NCBI GenBank assembly: GCA_026985095.1
Contig: JALSQW010000032.1
Coordinates: 1 to 60,889 of the forward strand
Length of the DNA: 60,889 nt
DNA from: Acidimicrobiia bacterium
GTDB lineage: Bacteria > Actinomycetota > Acidimicrobiia > Spongiisociales > UBA5794
Reading direction: 5' to 3'
Part shown: piece by piece, positions 54,159-60,889 of the stretch
Numbering within the stretch: the first letter of the stretch is position 1
Layout: each line of letters starts with the position of its first letter
Position numbers and translations under genes: made by a program
The notes under the pieces: model-generated
Seen by the model: the letters and a program-made list of their open reading frames with translations, nothing else
What the model was told of the DNA's origin: nothing
The model's database searches: none

Positions 54159-54560
54159 ATGAGCACACGCGAGGAAGCCGTCTACATCATCTCGGTCGCC
54201 GCCGAGCTGGCCGGTGTCCACCCGCAGACCCTGCGGATCTACGAGCGCAAGGGGTTGATCCAGCCGTACCGAACACCGGGCGGGACCCGACGGTACTCCC
54301 CCGCCGACCTCGAACGGCTCCGCATCATCCAGGAGCTGACGGGCGCCGGGGTCAACCTGGAGGGAGTCCGCCGGATCCTCGCCCTCGAAGACGAGAACCG
54401 GCGGCTCCGATCCCAGGTCGACCGCCTTCGCCGGCTCCTCGAAGACGCCGAGCAGCGCATGTCGGGCCGCCCCGGCAGCGTCATCGAGATGGGCCGCCGC
54501 ATCAAACGACACCTCCCCGCGATCCGCCGTGACAGCCTCTGGAAGGATCCCCGATCCTGA
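54159..54560 (+). CDS. hspR: Heat-shock repressor HspR (MerR family)
   Basis: 133 residues. The MerR winged helix has AELAGVHPQTLRIYERKGLI, then RTPGGTRRYSPADLERLRII. A short coiled coil follows (NRRLRSQVDRLRRLLEDAEQ). HspR represses dnaK operons and uses DnaK as co-repressor in Streptomyces. It starts 1 bp after the dnaJ stop and closes the operon. Confidence 0.93.
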   Translation: MSTREEAVYIISVAAELAGVHPQTLRIYERKGLIQPYRTPGGTRRYSPADLERLRIIQELTGAGVNLEGVRRILALEDENRRLRSQVDRLRRLLEDAEQRMSGRPGSVIEMGRRIKRHLPAIRRDSLWKDPRS

Positions 54561-54600
54561 CCGCAGGCGACCCCGGGAGGTTTATGCCTCCTTTGGGCCT

Positions 54601-54620
54601 CGCTTAACCCACGCTTAACC
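54601..54620. promoter_or_regulatory. Direct repeat CTTAAC x2 (11-bp period) upstream of the envelope cluster
   Basis: CTTAAC at 54603-54608 and 54614-54619 are 11 bp apart. The 13-bp segment CGCTTAACCCACG (54601-54613) recurs exactly at 60515-60527 near the two-component genes. OmpR/PhoB-type response regulators usually bind such direct repeats. The rest of the 160 bp between hspR and the next gene holds only a weak GGAGG/CCTCC hairpin (54576-54591). Confidence 0.65.
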
Positions 54621-54722
54621 GAGGCCCCCGCACACTGGCCCTCGACCGGATGCGAACGCGACGGGAGGAACTCGTCGTCGGAGCCGACAGGCGTGCCGGT
54701 CACGGAGCCAGGAGTCATCAGC

Positions 54723-55274
54723 ATGGCCGGACCCAAGAACTCCCTCGGAAACCGTTTCCCGTGGTCGTTGATCGCCGGTGTGTTGCTGGTGCCGGTGTCG
54801 GCGCTGGCCGCGGTCGCCCTCGCCGGGGGGACCGACACCTCCGCCGAGGACACCACGACCACCACCGTGGTCGCCGCGGTCAGCACCACCGTCGCCGAGA
54901 CCACCACCACGACCACGGTGGCGATCCCGGCCCTGTCCACCGCCGACGACCTCGCCGCCGCCTGCGGACCCGAAGGCCTCCAGCTCGTCGACAAGGAGGC
55001 CGCCGAGGCGATCACCCCCCTCGAACAGGCTGCCCTCGATGCCCTCCGGGCGATCTGCGAGTCCGAAGGGATGCCGCTGCCGGGTCCGCCCGCCCCGCCG
55101 CCGGTCGTCAAGACCGTCACCAAGTCCGTTCCACCGGCGACGACCACCACCGTCACCGACACCACCACCGCCAACGGCGACGACGCCGGACGCTCGTACG
55201 ACGACGATGACGACGACGAGCGGGAGCACGAGCGGGAGGACGACGACCACGACGACGACCACGACGACGACTGA
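54723..55274 (+). CDS. Membrane-anchored Thr-rich protein with acidic tail (copy 1)
   Basis: 183 residues. An N-terminal helix (SLIAGVLLVPVSALAAVALA) is followed by a Thr-rich stretch, a small domain with two cysteines (LAAACGPEGLQLVD, then ALRAICESEGMPLPG) and a Pro/Thr linker. The last 30 residues are acidic, mainly Asp with Arg, Glu and His, and could bind metal or charged partners. Positions 54764-55170 are identical to part of the next gene. AGGAG lies 8 nt before the ATG. Function unknown. Confidence 0.75.
   Translation: MAGPKNSLGNRFPWSLIAGVLLVPVSALAAVALAGGTDTSAEDTTTTTVVAAVSTTVAETTTTTTVAIPALSTADDLAAACGPEGLQLVDKEAAEAITPLEQAALDALRAICESEGMPLPGPPAPPPVVKTVTKSVPPATTTTVTDTTTANGDDAGRSYDDDDDDEREHEREDDDHDDDHDDD
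54764..55170 (+). repeat. 407-bp direct repeat, copy 1
   Basis: Identical base by base to 55355-55761 as far as I compared. It covers the membrane helix, cysteine domain and linker of the first tandem gene. Confidence 0.9.
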
Positions 55275-55319
55275 CGTCCGTCGAGCCCCAGAGCCGTCGA
55301 AGCTGCGAGGAGCACCCAC

Positions 55320-56015
55320 GTGCCGAGCCCATCCAAGGAGCGGAAGTTCCCGACGTCGTTGATCGCCGGTGTGTTGCTGGTGCCGGTGTCGGCGCTGGCC
55401 GCGGTCGCCCTCGCCGGGGGGACCGACACCTCCGCCGAGGACACCACGACCACCACCGTGGTCGCCGCGGTCAGCACCACCGTCGCCGAGACCACCACCA
55501 CGACCACGGTGGCGATCCCGGCCCTGTCCACCGCCGACGACCTCGCCGCCGCCTGCGGACCCGAAGGCCTCCAGCTCGTCGACAAGGAGGCCGCCGAGGC
55601 GATCACCCCCCTCGAACAGGCTGCCCTCGATGCCCTCCGGGCGATCTGCGAGTCCGAAGGGATGCCGCTGCCGGGTCCGCCCGCCCCGCCGCCGGTCGTC
55701 AAGACCGTCACCAAGTCCGTTCCACCGGCGACGACCACCACCGTCACCGACACCACCACCGTCGGGACCGGGTCGACCGCACCCACGACGTCCGAACCAC
55801 CGTCGTCGTACGTCGCAGCCCACGAGGCGACGGTGTCGGCGATCGCCGCCGCCGAAGCGGCAGGGGGCAAGCCCGACACGCTGGCCGAGGCCCGCAAGCT
55901 CCTGAGCAAGGCGGAGGCCATGGCTTCGGGAGGAGCGTTCGACAAAGCCGAAGAGACCCTGAGAGAGGCCAGGAAGAAGGCCGATGAGGCGATCAAGGAG
56001 GGTGGCGGTGACTGA
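55320..56015 (+). CDS. Membrane-anchored Thr-rich protein with helical tail (copy 2)
   Basis: 231 residues. Residues 13-147 repeat copy 1 exactly (LIAGVLLVPVSALAAVALAG onward). The C-terminus is different: a helical segment EPPSSYVAAHEATVSAIAAA, then LAEARKLLSKAEAMASGG and AEETLREARKKADEAIKEGG, which looks like a helical hairpin. GAGGAG lies 7 nt before the GTG. The cysteine domain is unknown to me. Confidence 0.75.
   Translation: MPSPSKERKFPTSLIAGVLLVPVSALAAVALAGGTDTSAEDTTTTTVVAAVSTTVAETTTTTTVAIPALSTADDLAAACGPEGLQLVDKEAAEAITPLEQAALDALRAICESEGMPLPGPPAPPPVVKTVTKSVPPATTTTVTDTTTVGTGSTAPTTSEPPSSYVAAHEATVSAIAAAEAAGGKPDTLAEARKLLSKAEAMASGGAFDKAEETLREARKKADEAIKEGGGD
55355..55761 (+). repeat. 407-bp direct repeat, copy 2
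   Basis: Second identical copy, offset 591 bp from copy 1. Sequence identity ends abruptly at both sides, at 55354 and 55762. Confidence 0.9.
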
Positions 56016-56400
56016 CCGGCGGCCAACGGCGTCGAAGGACACCGCGACCGGAGCGGCCTCGATCGTCGCGGCCATCGTCGTGACGCTGGCCGCCATCGTC
56101 CCGATGCTGCTGCTCCTCCCCGACGCCGAAGACCCCATCCCGGCACCAGTCGCCGAGCCCACATCGTCGACGACGACCACAGTCCCCGAACCGGTCGAGG
56201 TCGTCGTGCCGCCGACACCCATCGAGGTGGAGGGACTTCCCGAGTCGGTCACCCGGGTCCTGCAGGCCTCCGGATACGCCTCGGAGCTCGGACCCGACGG
56301 CGAGCAGGTCCTCCCCGACGCGGTCCTGCAGGTCCTGATCGACAACGACGTGGTCCTCACCGTCGTCGAAGACGCCGAGCCGACCGAGCAAGGAGGCTGA
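56008..56400 (+). CDS. Membrane-anchored protein of the envelope cluster
   Basis: 130 residues with one N-terminal helix (ASIVAAIVVTLAAIVPMLLL), a Pro/Thr stretch, and a small domain (GLPESVTRVLQASGYASELG) that I do not recognise. The start is GTG with AAGGAG 7 nt upstream; the frame overlaps the previous gene by 8 bp. It probably faces outward. Confidence 0.65.
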   Translation: MTDRRPTASKDTATGAASIVAAIVVTLAAIVPMLLLLPDAEDPIPAPVAEPTSSTTTTVPEPVEVVVPPTPIEVEGLPESVTRVLQASGYASELGPDGEQVLPDAVLQVLIDNDVVLTVVEDAEPTEQGG

Positions 56401-56403
56401 CGG

Positions 56404-56781
56404 ATGTTCATCAAGCGACTCTTCCCGAACCGATGGGCCCGGATCGCCGCATGGACCGGCGCCGCCGTGGCATGGGGAACGACCGCCCTGGCCGTCCAAG
56501 CCGCGACCCAGACGACCACCGACGCCGCAGAAGAACCCCCACCGCCGCCACCACCGACCACCGTCGCCGAGGTGACGACGACCACGATGGCGCCCGTGCC
56601 CGAACCGCCCGAGCGCGGCCTCGTCGTCGTCCGTTACACGCCGGTCCCACCTCCGCCCCCCGAGGTGATCGTCCGCACGGTGACGGTTCAGGCGCAGCCC
56701 ACGCCATCCTCCGGTGGTGGCGGCGGTGGGTCGACCGCTCCTCCCCCGCCGCCTCCCCCGACCAAGAGCAAGGGATCATGA
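56404..56781 (+). CDS. Pro-rich membrane-anchored protein
   Basis: 125 residues. A basic N-terminus (MFIKRLFPNRWARIAAW) is followed by one helix, then Pro/Thr-rich stretches and a Gly run near the C-terminus. No folded domain of known type is visible. It starts 3 bp after the previous gene and overlaps apbE by 4 bp, so it belongs to the same unit. Confidence 0.6.
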   Translation: MFIKRLFPNRWARIAAWTGAAVAWGTTALAVQAATQTTTDAAEEPPPPPPPTTVAEVTTTTMAPVPEPPERGLVVVRYTPVPPPPPEVIVRTVTVQAQPTPSSGGGGGGSTAPPPPPPPTKSKGS

Positions 56782-57629
56782 AGCTCCATACGTTCCGGGC
56801 CATGGGGACCGAGGTGTCGGTCGTCCTCGACGAGGGTCACTCGGCGGAACAGATCGAGCGGTTCTTCGCCTCTCGGGAACGGCGCTTCAGCCGATTCCGA
56901 CCCGACAGCGACCTCAGCCGGCTCAACGCCGACCCGCGGGAGACCGTCCCCGTTCCACCCGACATGGCCCGGATCCTCACCCTCGCCGAGCAGATGCGTA
57001 CCCGCACCGAGGGTCTGGTCGACCCCGCCGTGGGCGATGCGGTTCGCCGATGGGGATACGACGTCACCTTCGAGGAGATCGCCGGATCTCGAAGGGAGGC
57101 CCCCGCGACCCCGAGCCGAACCCCACGATGGCGTATCGACGACGGGACGTTGACCCGCCGTCCGGGAACGGCGCTCGACTTCGGCGGGATCGCCAAGGGC
57201 TACACGTGCGACCAAGCCGTCGAGATGGGCCTGGCGCTCGTCGCGTCGGCAGGGGGAGACGTTCGTTCGGCACATCCGGAGGCGACGGTCGAGATCCTCG
57301 ATCCGTGGGACGACCGGTCCCTGACCGTCAGCATCGGACGCGGGGCGTTGGCGACGAGCTCCCGCACCCGTCGCCGCTGGTCGACCGACGTCGGCGAAGC
57401 CCACCACATCATCGACCCGCGCACGGGCCGCCCGGCCGACACGCCGATCCTCAGCGCCAGTGCCTGGACGGCGACCGCCGTCGAAGCCGAGGCGGCCGCG
57501 AAGGCCATCCTCATCCGTGGGGCCGATGGGCTCGCCTGGGCCGAGCGCCAGCCGTGGATCCGATCGGCCCTGGCCGTCTGGCACGATGGCTCGGTGTACG
57601 CCACGGTGGGATGGGAGGTGGCAGCGTGA
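56778..57629 (+). CDS. apbE: FAD:protein FMN transferase (ApbE)
   Basis: 283 residues. The family motifs are present: RAMGTEVSV at the start, RFSRFRPDSDLSRLN, LDFGGIAKGYTCDQAV and HHIIDPRTGRPADTPI. ApbE covalently attaches FMN to a Ser/Thr of target proteins outside the membrane. No signal peptide is obvious, so its location is uncertain. No FMN_bind target (SGAT-like motif) was found in the window; the target may be elsewhere or in the truncated gene at the right edge. Confidence 0.9.
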   Translation: MKLHTFRAMGTEVSVVLDEGHSAEQIERFFASRERRFSRFRPDSDLSRLNADPRETVPVPPDMARILTLAEQMRTRTEGLVDPAVGDAVRRWGYDVTFEEIAGSRREAPATPSRTPRWRIDDGTLTRRPGTALDFGGIAKGYTCDQAVEMGLALVASAGGDVRSAHPEATVEILDPWDDRSLTVSIGRGALATSSRTRRRWSTDVGEAHHIIDPRTGRPADTPILSASAWTATAVEAEAAAKAILIRGADGLAWAERQPWIRSALAVWHDGSVYATVGWEVAA

Positions 57630-58279
57630 GCATCGAGTGGCTCGTGATCCGCGGCTCGGGACTCGCGGCGTTCGGCCTGTTGGCACTGGCGAGCGTATGG
57701 GGGCTGTTCCTGTCCACCGGCATCCTCGGACGCGCGGTGAAGGCGAAGTCGCTGAACTGGTTCCACGAGTCCCTGTCGATCGGGGCGCTGCTCGCGACGA
57801 TCATCCACATGGTGGCGCTCGCCAACCACGACTACGTCGAGTTCGGGCTGAAGGACCTCCTCGTCCCCGGTTCGTCGACGTTCGAACCGGTCGCGGTGGC
57901 TTGGGGGATCATGGCGTTCTATGCCTTGTTCATCATCACCGCCTCGTTCTACGTCAAGAAGTGGATCGGCCAGTCGACCTGGCGGGTCCTCCACTTCCTC
58001 GCCTTCGGGACGTTCCTGGCCGCGCTGTTGCACGGGATCGTCGCCGGCACCGACAGCGGGAACCCGTATGTCGTCGTCGGGTACGCGGTGACGGTCGTCC
58101 TGGTCGTGTTCCTCACGGTGGTCCGCTGGCTACAGGCGGCCGCACCGCCCGAGCGCAAGCGCGCCCCCCGACCCAAACCGGCGGCACGACCGTCGCCCGA
58201 ACCGGCCAAGGACGCCGCGGCAGCAGCCTCCGCCGAGACCTCGGCCGGCGCCCGCGGCGAAGACCAAGCCGTCGCCTGA
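57626..58279 (+). CDS. Ferric-reductase-like transmembrane haem protein
   Basis: 217 residues with five to six helices. Two His-x13-His pairs (FHESLSIGALLATIIH and LHFLAFGTFLAALLH) are spaced as in ferric reductase/NOX/YedZ proteins that bind two haems across the membrane. The C-terminal 50 residues are Ala/Pro/Lys-rich. It would pass electrons through the membrane. The GTG overlaps the apbE stop (GTGA), so the two are tightly coupled. Confidence 0.88.
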   Translation: MSIEWLVIRGSGLAAFGLLALASVWGLFLSTGILGRAVKAKSLNWFHESLSIGALLATIIHMVALANHDYVEFGLKDLLVPGSSTFEPVAVAWGIMAFYALFIITASFYVKKWIGQSTWRVLHFLAFGTFLAALLHGIVAGTDSGNPYVVVGYAVTVVLVVFLTVVRWLQAAAPPERKRAPRPKPAARPSPEPAKDAAAAASAETSAGARGEDQAVA

Positions 58280-58295
58280 CACCTGCGCTCCACCG

Positions 58296-58461
58296 AACCC
58301 AGGGTTCGCCACACCCCTAAAGGGGGCTCCCCAACCCAGGGTTCACCACACCCCTCCAGGGGGGTCCCCAACCCAGGGTTCACCACACCCCTCCAGGGGG
58401 GTCCCCAACCCAGGGTTCACCACACCCCTCCAGGGGGGTCCCCAACCCAGGGTTCGCCACA
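58296..58461. repeat. 37-bp tandem repeat cluster 3 (about 4.4 units)
   Basis: Units begin at 58296, 58333, 58370, 58407 and 58444 (partial). The loop between CCCC and GGGG is TAAA in the first unit and TCCA in the next three. It lies between the convergent ferric-reductase-like and histidine kinase genes, starting 17 bp after the stop of the former. Confidence 0.92.
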
Positions 58462-58479
58462 CCGGGTTGGGGTCGGCGA

Positions 58480-59754
58480 TCAGGCCAGTGGCAGCGTGAC
58501 GACCACCGACGCGGCCCCCCGCCCGGTGGTCGTCACCTCGAGCGATCCCCCGACCGACTCCGCGGTGCGACGCACGATGTCGAGACCGAGGCCGGTCGAT
58601 CCTCCGTCGCTCCGACCCCGCTCGATCAATGCCGGATCGAAACCCGGGCCTTCGTCCTCGACCACGAGACGGACCACTGAACCGTTGCGGGAAACGGCAA
58701 CGGAGAACCCCGCCCCTTCGGGCGTGTGAGCGAAGACGTTGCCCAGCAGGGCGTCGATCATCGCTGCCGCGTCGCCTTGTGGGATCCCGACCCGATGCGG
58801 ACCGGCGTCGATGATCGAACGAGCGTCCCGGCCCTGTTCGTCGGCCAACGCGCTCCAGAAGGCCACACGCTCGGCGGCGACCACCCCGATGTCGGCCGCT
58901 CCCTGGGTCTCGCGTCGCACCGGACGCCGGGCCTCGTCGATGACGAAATCGACGGTCCGCTGCAGCTCGTCGAGATCCGCCAGGATCTGCTCCTTGTCGT
59001 GGCCGTCGGGCAGGACCTCGACGTCGAGTCGCAAGGCGGTCAGCGGCGTCCGCAACCGGTGGGAGAGATCCGCCGCCGACTCCCGCTCGACCTGCAGGAG
59101 GCGAACGATGCGCGACGCCAGCTCGTTCAGCTCGGCCCCCACCTCGGCGATCTCCTCCGGGCCGGATGGTTCCACCCGCGCTCCGAGATCCCCCTCACCG
59201 AGGCGCCGCGCCGCCGTCGACAGCTCGCGCACCGGCTCGACCATCGATCGTCCCAACCGATCGGAGACGAAGACCGCCAAGCCCACGAGCACGAGCCCGA
59301 GAAGCGTCAACGTCACCCAGGAACGGGTCACGCCCTCGGTCAGCACCTCGTCGGGAACGAACACCCGCACGACGATCACTCCGTCCTCGAGCACCACCGG
59401 CGTGTAGATCACCTGCCCGCCGTCGACCCCTGCTCGGAACGCCTTGCCGGAGAGGGCCAGCTCGAGGTCCTCACCTTGCGCGATCGGAGCGCCGTAGACG
59501 GTTCCGTCGACATCGATCACCGACACGTCGAATTGGGTGACCTCGTCGAGCCCGAGGAACCCCACGGCTCCCGCGACACCGCGATCGGGAGCGAACACGC
59601 CGAGGAACCGGGCGACGTCCTGCGCCTCGCGTTCGGCGGCGACCAGGGCTCGATCCTGGGCCAGGTCCCGGACGAGGATCCCGAGGGGAACGACGAAGGC
59701 GATGACGACCATCGCCGTGATGGCCATCGAGACGACCACCAACCTGCGTCTCAT
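58480..59754 (-). CDS. Sensor histidine kinase
   Basis: 424 residues. Two membrane helices (about 5-25 and 165-185) flank an extracytoplasmic sensor domain of about 140 residues. HAMP-like linker (ELSTAARRLGEGDLGARV), H box (SADLSHRLRTPLTALRLDVE, given as DLSHRLRTPL), N box (LLGNVFAHTPEG) and G box (VEDEGPGFDP) are present. The signal is unknown. The ATG overlaps the response regulator stop (ATGA). Confidence 0.93.
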   Translation of the reverse strand: MRRRLVVVSMAITAMVVIAFVVPLGILVRDLAQDRALVAAEREAQDVARFLGVFAPDRGVAGAVGFLGLDEVTQFDVSVIDVDGTVYGAPIAQGEDLELALSGKAFRAGVDGGQVIYTPVVLEDGVIVVRVFVPDEVLTEGVTRSWVTLTLLGLVLVGLAVFVSDRLGRSMVEPVRELSTAARRLGEGDLGARVEPSGPEEIAEVGAELNELASRIVRLLQVERESAADLSHRLRTPLTALRLDVEVLPDGHDKEQILADLDELQRTVDFVIDEARRPVRRETQGAADIGVVAAERVAFWSALADEQGRDARSIIDAGPHRVGIPQGDAAAMIDALLGNVFAHTPEGAGFSVAVSRNGSVVRLVVEDEGPGFDPALIERGRSDGGSTGLGLDIVRRTAESVGGSLEVTTTGRGAASVVVTLPLA

Positions 59755-60434
59755 GGGCCCGGATCGACGAGCTTGACGCCGACCCCGCGCCTGGTGTGCA
59801 GGTAGCGGGGTTGGGAGGCGGTTTCGCCGAGCTTCTTGCGCAACCACGACAGATGCACGTCGATGGTCTTGTCGGCACCACCGTACGGCTGCTTCCACAC
59901 CGCAGCGAGCAGCTCCCGCTTGGACACCATCGTTCCCGGTCGCTCCGCGAGGTAGGCGAGGAGCTCGAACTCCTTCGACGACAGGTCCAGCTGGCGGTCA
60001 CCGAGCCGCGCTTCGTGGGCATCGAGGTCGACGCTCAAATCCCCCACCGTGATCGTGCGGGACCCGCCATCGCCGCCGCTGCGACGCAGCACCGCCCGCA
60101 GCCTCGCCTCGAGATGGGCCGCCGAGTAGGGCTTGACGACATAGTCGTCGGCTCCTGCATCGAAGATCGCGACGATCCCGTCTTCGTCGTCGCGAGCCGT
60201 GGCCACGATGATCGGCACGGCGCTGACCGCCCTGATCATCCGAAGCGCCTCGCTCCCGTCCATGTCCGGGAGGCCGAGATCGAGCACGACCACGTCGAAG
60301 GATCCTTCGACGGCCTTGGTGACCCCTTCGAGAGCCTTGCCGACCGAGTCGACGTGATGCCCGCGTTCCGCCAAGCGGGTCGCCAGGGCCTGCCTGATCC
60401 GCTGATCGTCTTCGATGAGAAGCACCGCAGCCAT
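59751..60434 (-). CDS. OmpR/PhoB-family response regulator
   Basis: 227 residues. The receiver (1-115) has LLIEDDQRIR, the phospho-acceptor Asp in VVLDLGLPDMDG and Lys in DDYVVKPYSA. The C-terminal winged helix (about 130-225) has SSKEFELLAYLAERPGTMVS and HLSWLRKKLGE. TACATT (minus strand, 60442-60447) lies 7 nt before the ATG. Direct repeats at 60506-60522, about 60 bp upstream of its start, are candidate binding sites. Confidence 0.93.
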   Translation of the reverse strand: MAAVLLIEDDQRIRQALATRLAERGHHVDSVGKALEGVTKAVEGSFDVVVLDLGLPDMDGSEALRMIRAVSAVPIIVATARDDEDGIVAIFDAGADDYVVKPYSAAHLEARLRAVLRRSGGDGGSRTITVGDLSVDLDAHEARLGDRQLDLSSKEFELLAYLAERPGTMVSKRELLAAVWKQPYGGADKTIDVHLSWLRKKLGETASQPRYLHTRRGVGVKLVDPGP

Positions 60435-60505
60435 AGTTGCCAATGTACCCACCGCAGGCCTCGAAGGGGCACCCATCGGCCGGCGACGCCGAAACTTCAC
60501 CATGC

Positions 60506-60527
60506 CTTAGCGTTCGCTTAACCCACG
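60506..60527. promoter_or_regulatory. Direct repeat CTTAGC/CTTAAC (11-bp period) upstream of the stalk protein gene
   Basis: CTTAGC (60506-60511) and CTTAAC (60517-60522) are 11 bp apart and share CGCTTAACCCACG with the site at 54601. The downstream box lies where a -35 element would be, about 34 bp before the ATG at 60556. Confidence 0.65.
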
Positions 60528-60555
60528 AGGGCAACGGATGCGCCATCATGTGGGC

Positions 60556-60889
60556 ATGAAGCGAGGATTCGGGATCGCCGCCGCCTGGGTGGCGGCCACA
60601 CTCATCTCGGTGCTGATCGCCACCGCCGCGGTGGGGAGTGTCCGCGACCGCGTCACCGACGAACCGACCGCCGTGGCCACGACCAGTCCCGGGCCGTCGC
60701 CGACCGGCACCACCGTGCCGCCGACCACGACCACGCCGCCGACCACGACATCGGTTCCCCCCGCCACGACCACCACCACGCCGACCACGACCACGCCGCC
60801 GACCACGACATCGGTTCCCCCCGCCACGACCACCACGACCGTGCCGCCGACCACGACCACGCCGCCGGAGTCTCGGCGCTACGACCTCA
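60556..60889 (+). CDS. Membrane-anchored Thr/Pro stalk protein (partial, runs off right edge)
   Basis: The visible 111 residues have an N-terminal helix (IAAAWVAATLISVLIATAAV) and a long Thr/Pro stalk (TTVPPTTTTPPTTTSVPPAT, repeated). No folded domain is reached before the window ends. A CATCAT box lies 6 nt before the ATG. It is the first gene after the two-component system and faces away from it. Confidence 0.8.
   Translation, partial: MKRGFGIAAAWVAATLISVLIATAAVGSVRDRVTDEPTAVATTSPGPSPTGTTVPPTTTTPPTTTSVPPATTTTTPTTTTPPTTTSVPPATTTTTVPPTTTTPPESRRYDL
60721..60840 (+). repeat. 60-bp tandem repeat in the stalk coding region
   Basis: Two copies of 60 bp (60721-60780 and 60781-60840), nearly identical, encode a repeating Thr/Pro unit. 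A partial third copy follows. Confidence 0.85.

Noticed and set aside
54764-55761. Insertion sequence or transposon
   Set aside because: The 407-bp repeat is part of two coding regions. It has no inverted ends, target duplication or transposase.
54723-56781. FMN_bind domains as ApbE targets in the small envelope proteins
   Set aside because: I looked for an SGAT/TGAT-like flavinylation motif in a folded FMN_bind context. Only a TGAA in a membrane helix was found, which does not qualify.

Overview
The window is high-GC DNA with densely packed genes. It most likely comes from an actinomycete, probably near the class Acidimicrobiia. This is an inference from the gene set: a dnaK-grpE-dnaJ-hspR operon, an XRE regulator beside an HbhA-like Lys/Ala-rich protein, PIN-PhoH, DUF2017 next to clpS, a DivIVA-like protein and Thr/Pro-rich surface proteins. 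There is no rRNA, and I saw no tRNA, insertion sequence or CRISPR array. Many genes overlap by 4 bp (ATGA or GTGA). Many transcription-unit heads have a TANNNT box 6-10 nt before the start codon, which suggests widespread leaderless transcription.

Layout. 0-9 kb: an MFS transporter, PIN-PhoH, gpsA, tag, an unusual DAHP-synthase-like/chorismate mutase fusion behind an aromatic leader peptide and attenuator, a kinase-like phosphotransferase, and the haem A genes ctaB and ctaA. 9-14.5 kb: a MenH-like hydrolase, a frameshifted PsiE-like gene and an acyl-CoA cluster (hbd, acyl-CoA dehydrogenase, short PaaG-like isomerase, hydrolase, thioredoxin-like ferredoxin). 14.5-17.2 kb: selD with an in-frame UGA (selenocysteine), then mgtE behind a hairpin-rich leader. 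17-25 kb: lipoprotein, class IV aminotransferase, nadE, a YbdK-type ligase, an M20 amidohydrolase, tyrA and a canonical DAHP synthase. 25-38.8 kb: epimerase, two acyltransferases, XRE/HbhA-like pair, eRF1-like protein, ald, the HTH-clpS-DUF2017 operon, a DivIVA-like protein, a crotonase and a membrane glycosyltransferase.

40.2-50.5 kb is a sulfur island. A five-gene operon (DsrE2, TusA, fused FeS/NrfD protein, molybdopterin oxidoreductase, TorD-like chaperone) is divergent from an ArsR regulator. A rhodanese-persulfide dioxygenase fusion follows, carrying a matching CATATGCG-type inverted repeat in its promoter. A rhodanese lipoprotein and a CstR-like repressor with two palindromic operators complete the region. 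The protein set fits cytoplasmic oxidation or detoxification of sulfane sulfur and sulfite.

50.6-54.6 kb is the HspR-type chaperone operon. 54.7 kb to the right edge holds a candidate envelope redox system: two tandem membrane-anchored proteins sharing an identical 407-bp core, two more Pro/Thr-rich anchored proteins, an ApbE flavinyltransferase, a ferric-reductase-like haem protein, a two-component system, and the start of another stalk protein. Direct repeats of CTTAAC spaced 11 bp occur upstream of both ends of this set.

A family of 37-bp tandem repeats with conserved C4/G4 stems and variable loops occurs at three places (85-212, 34939-35027, 58296-58461), each time downstream of a plus-strand gene.
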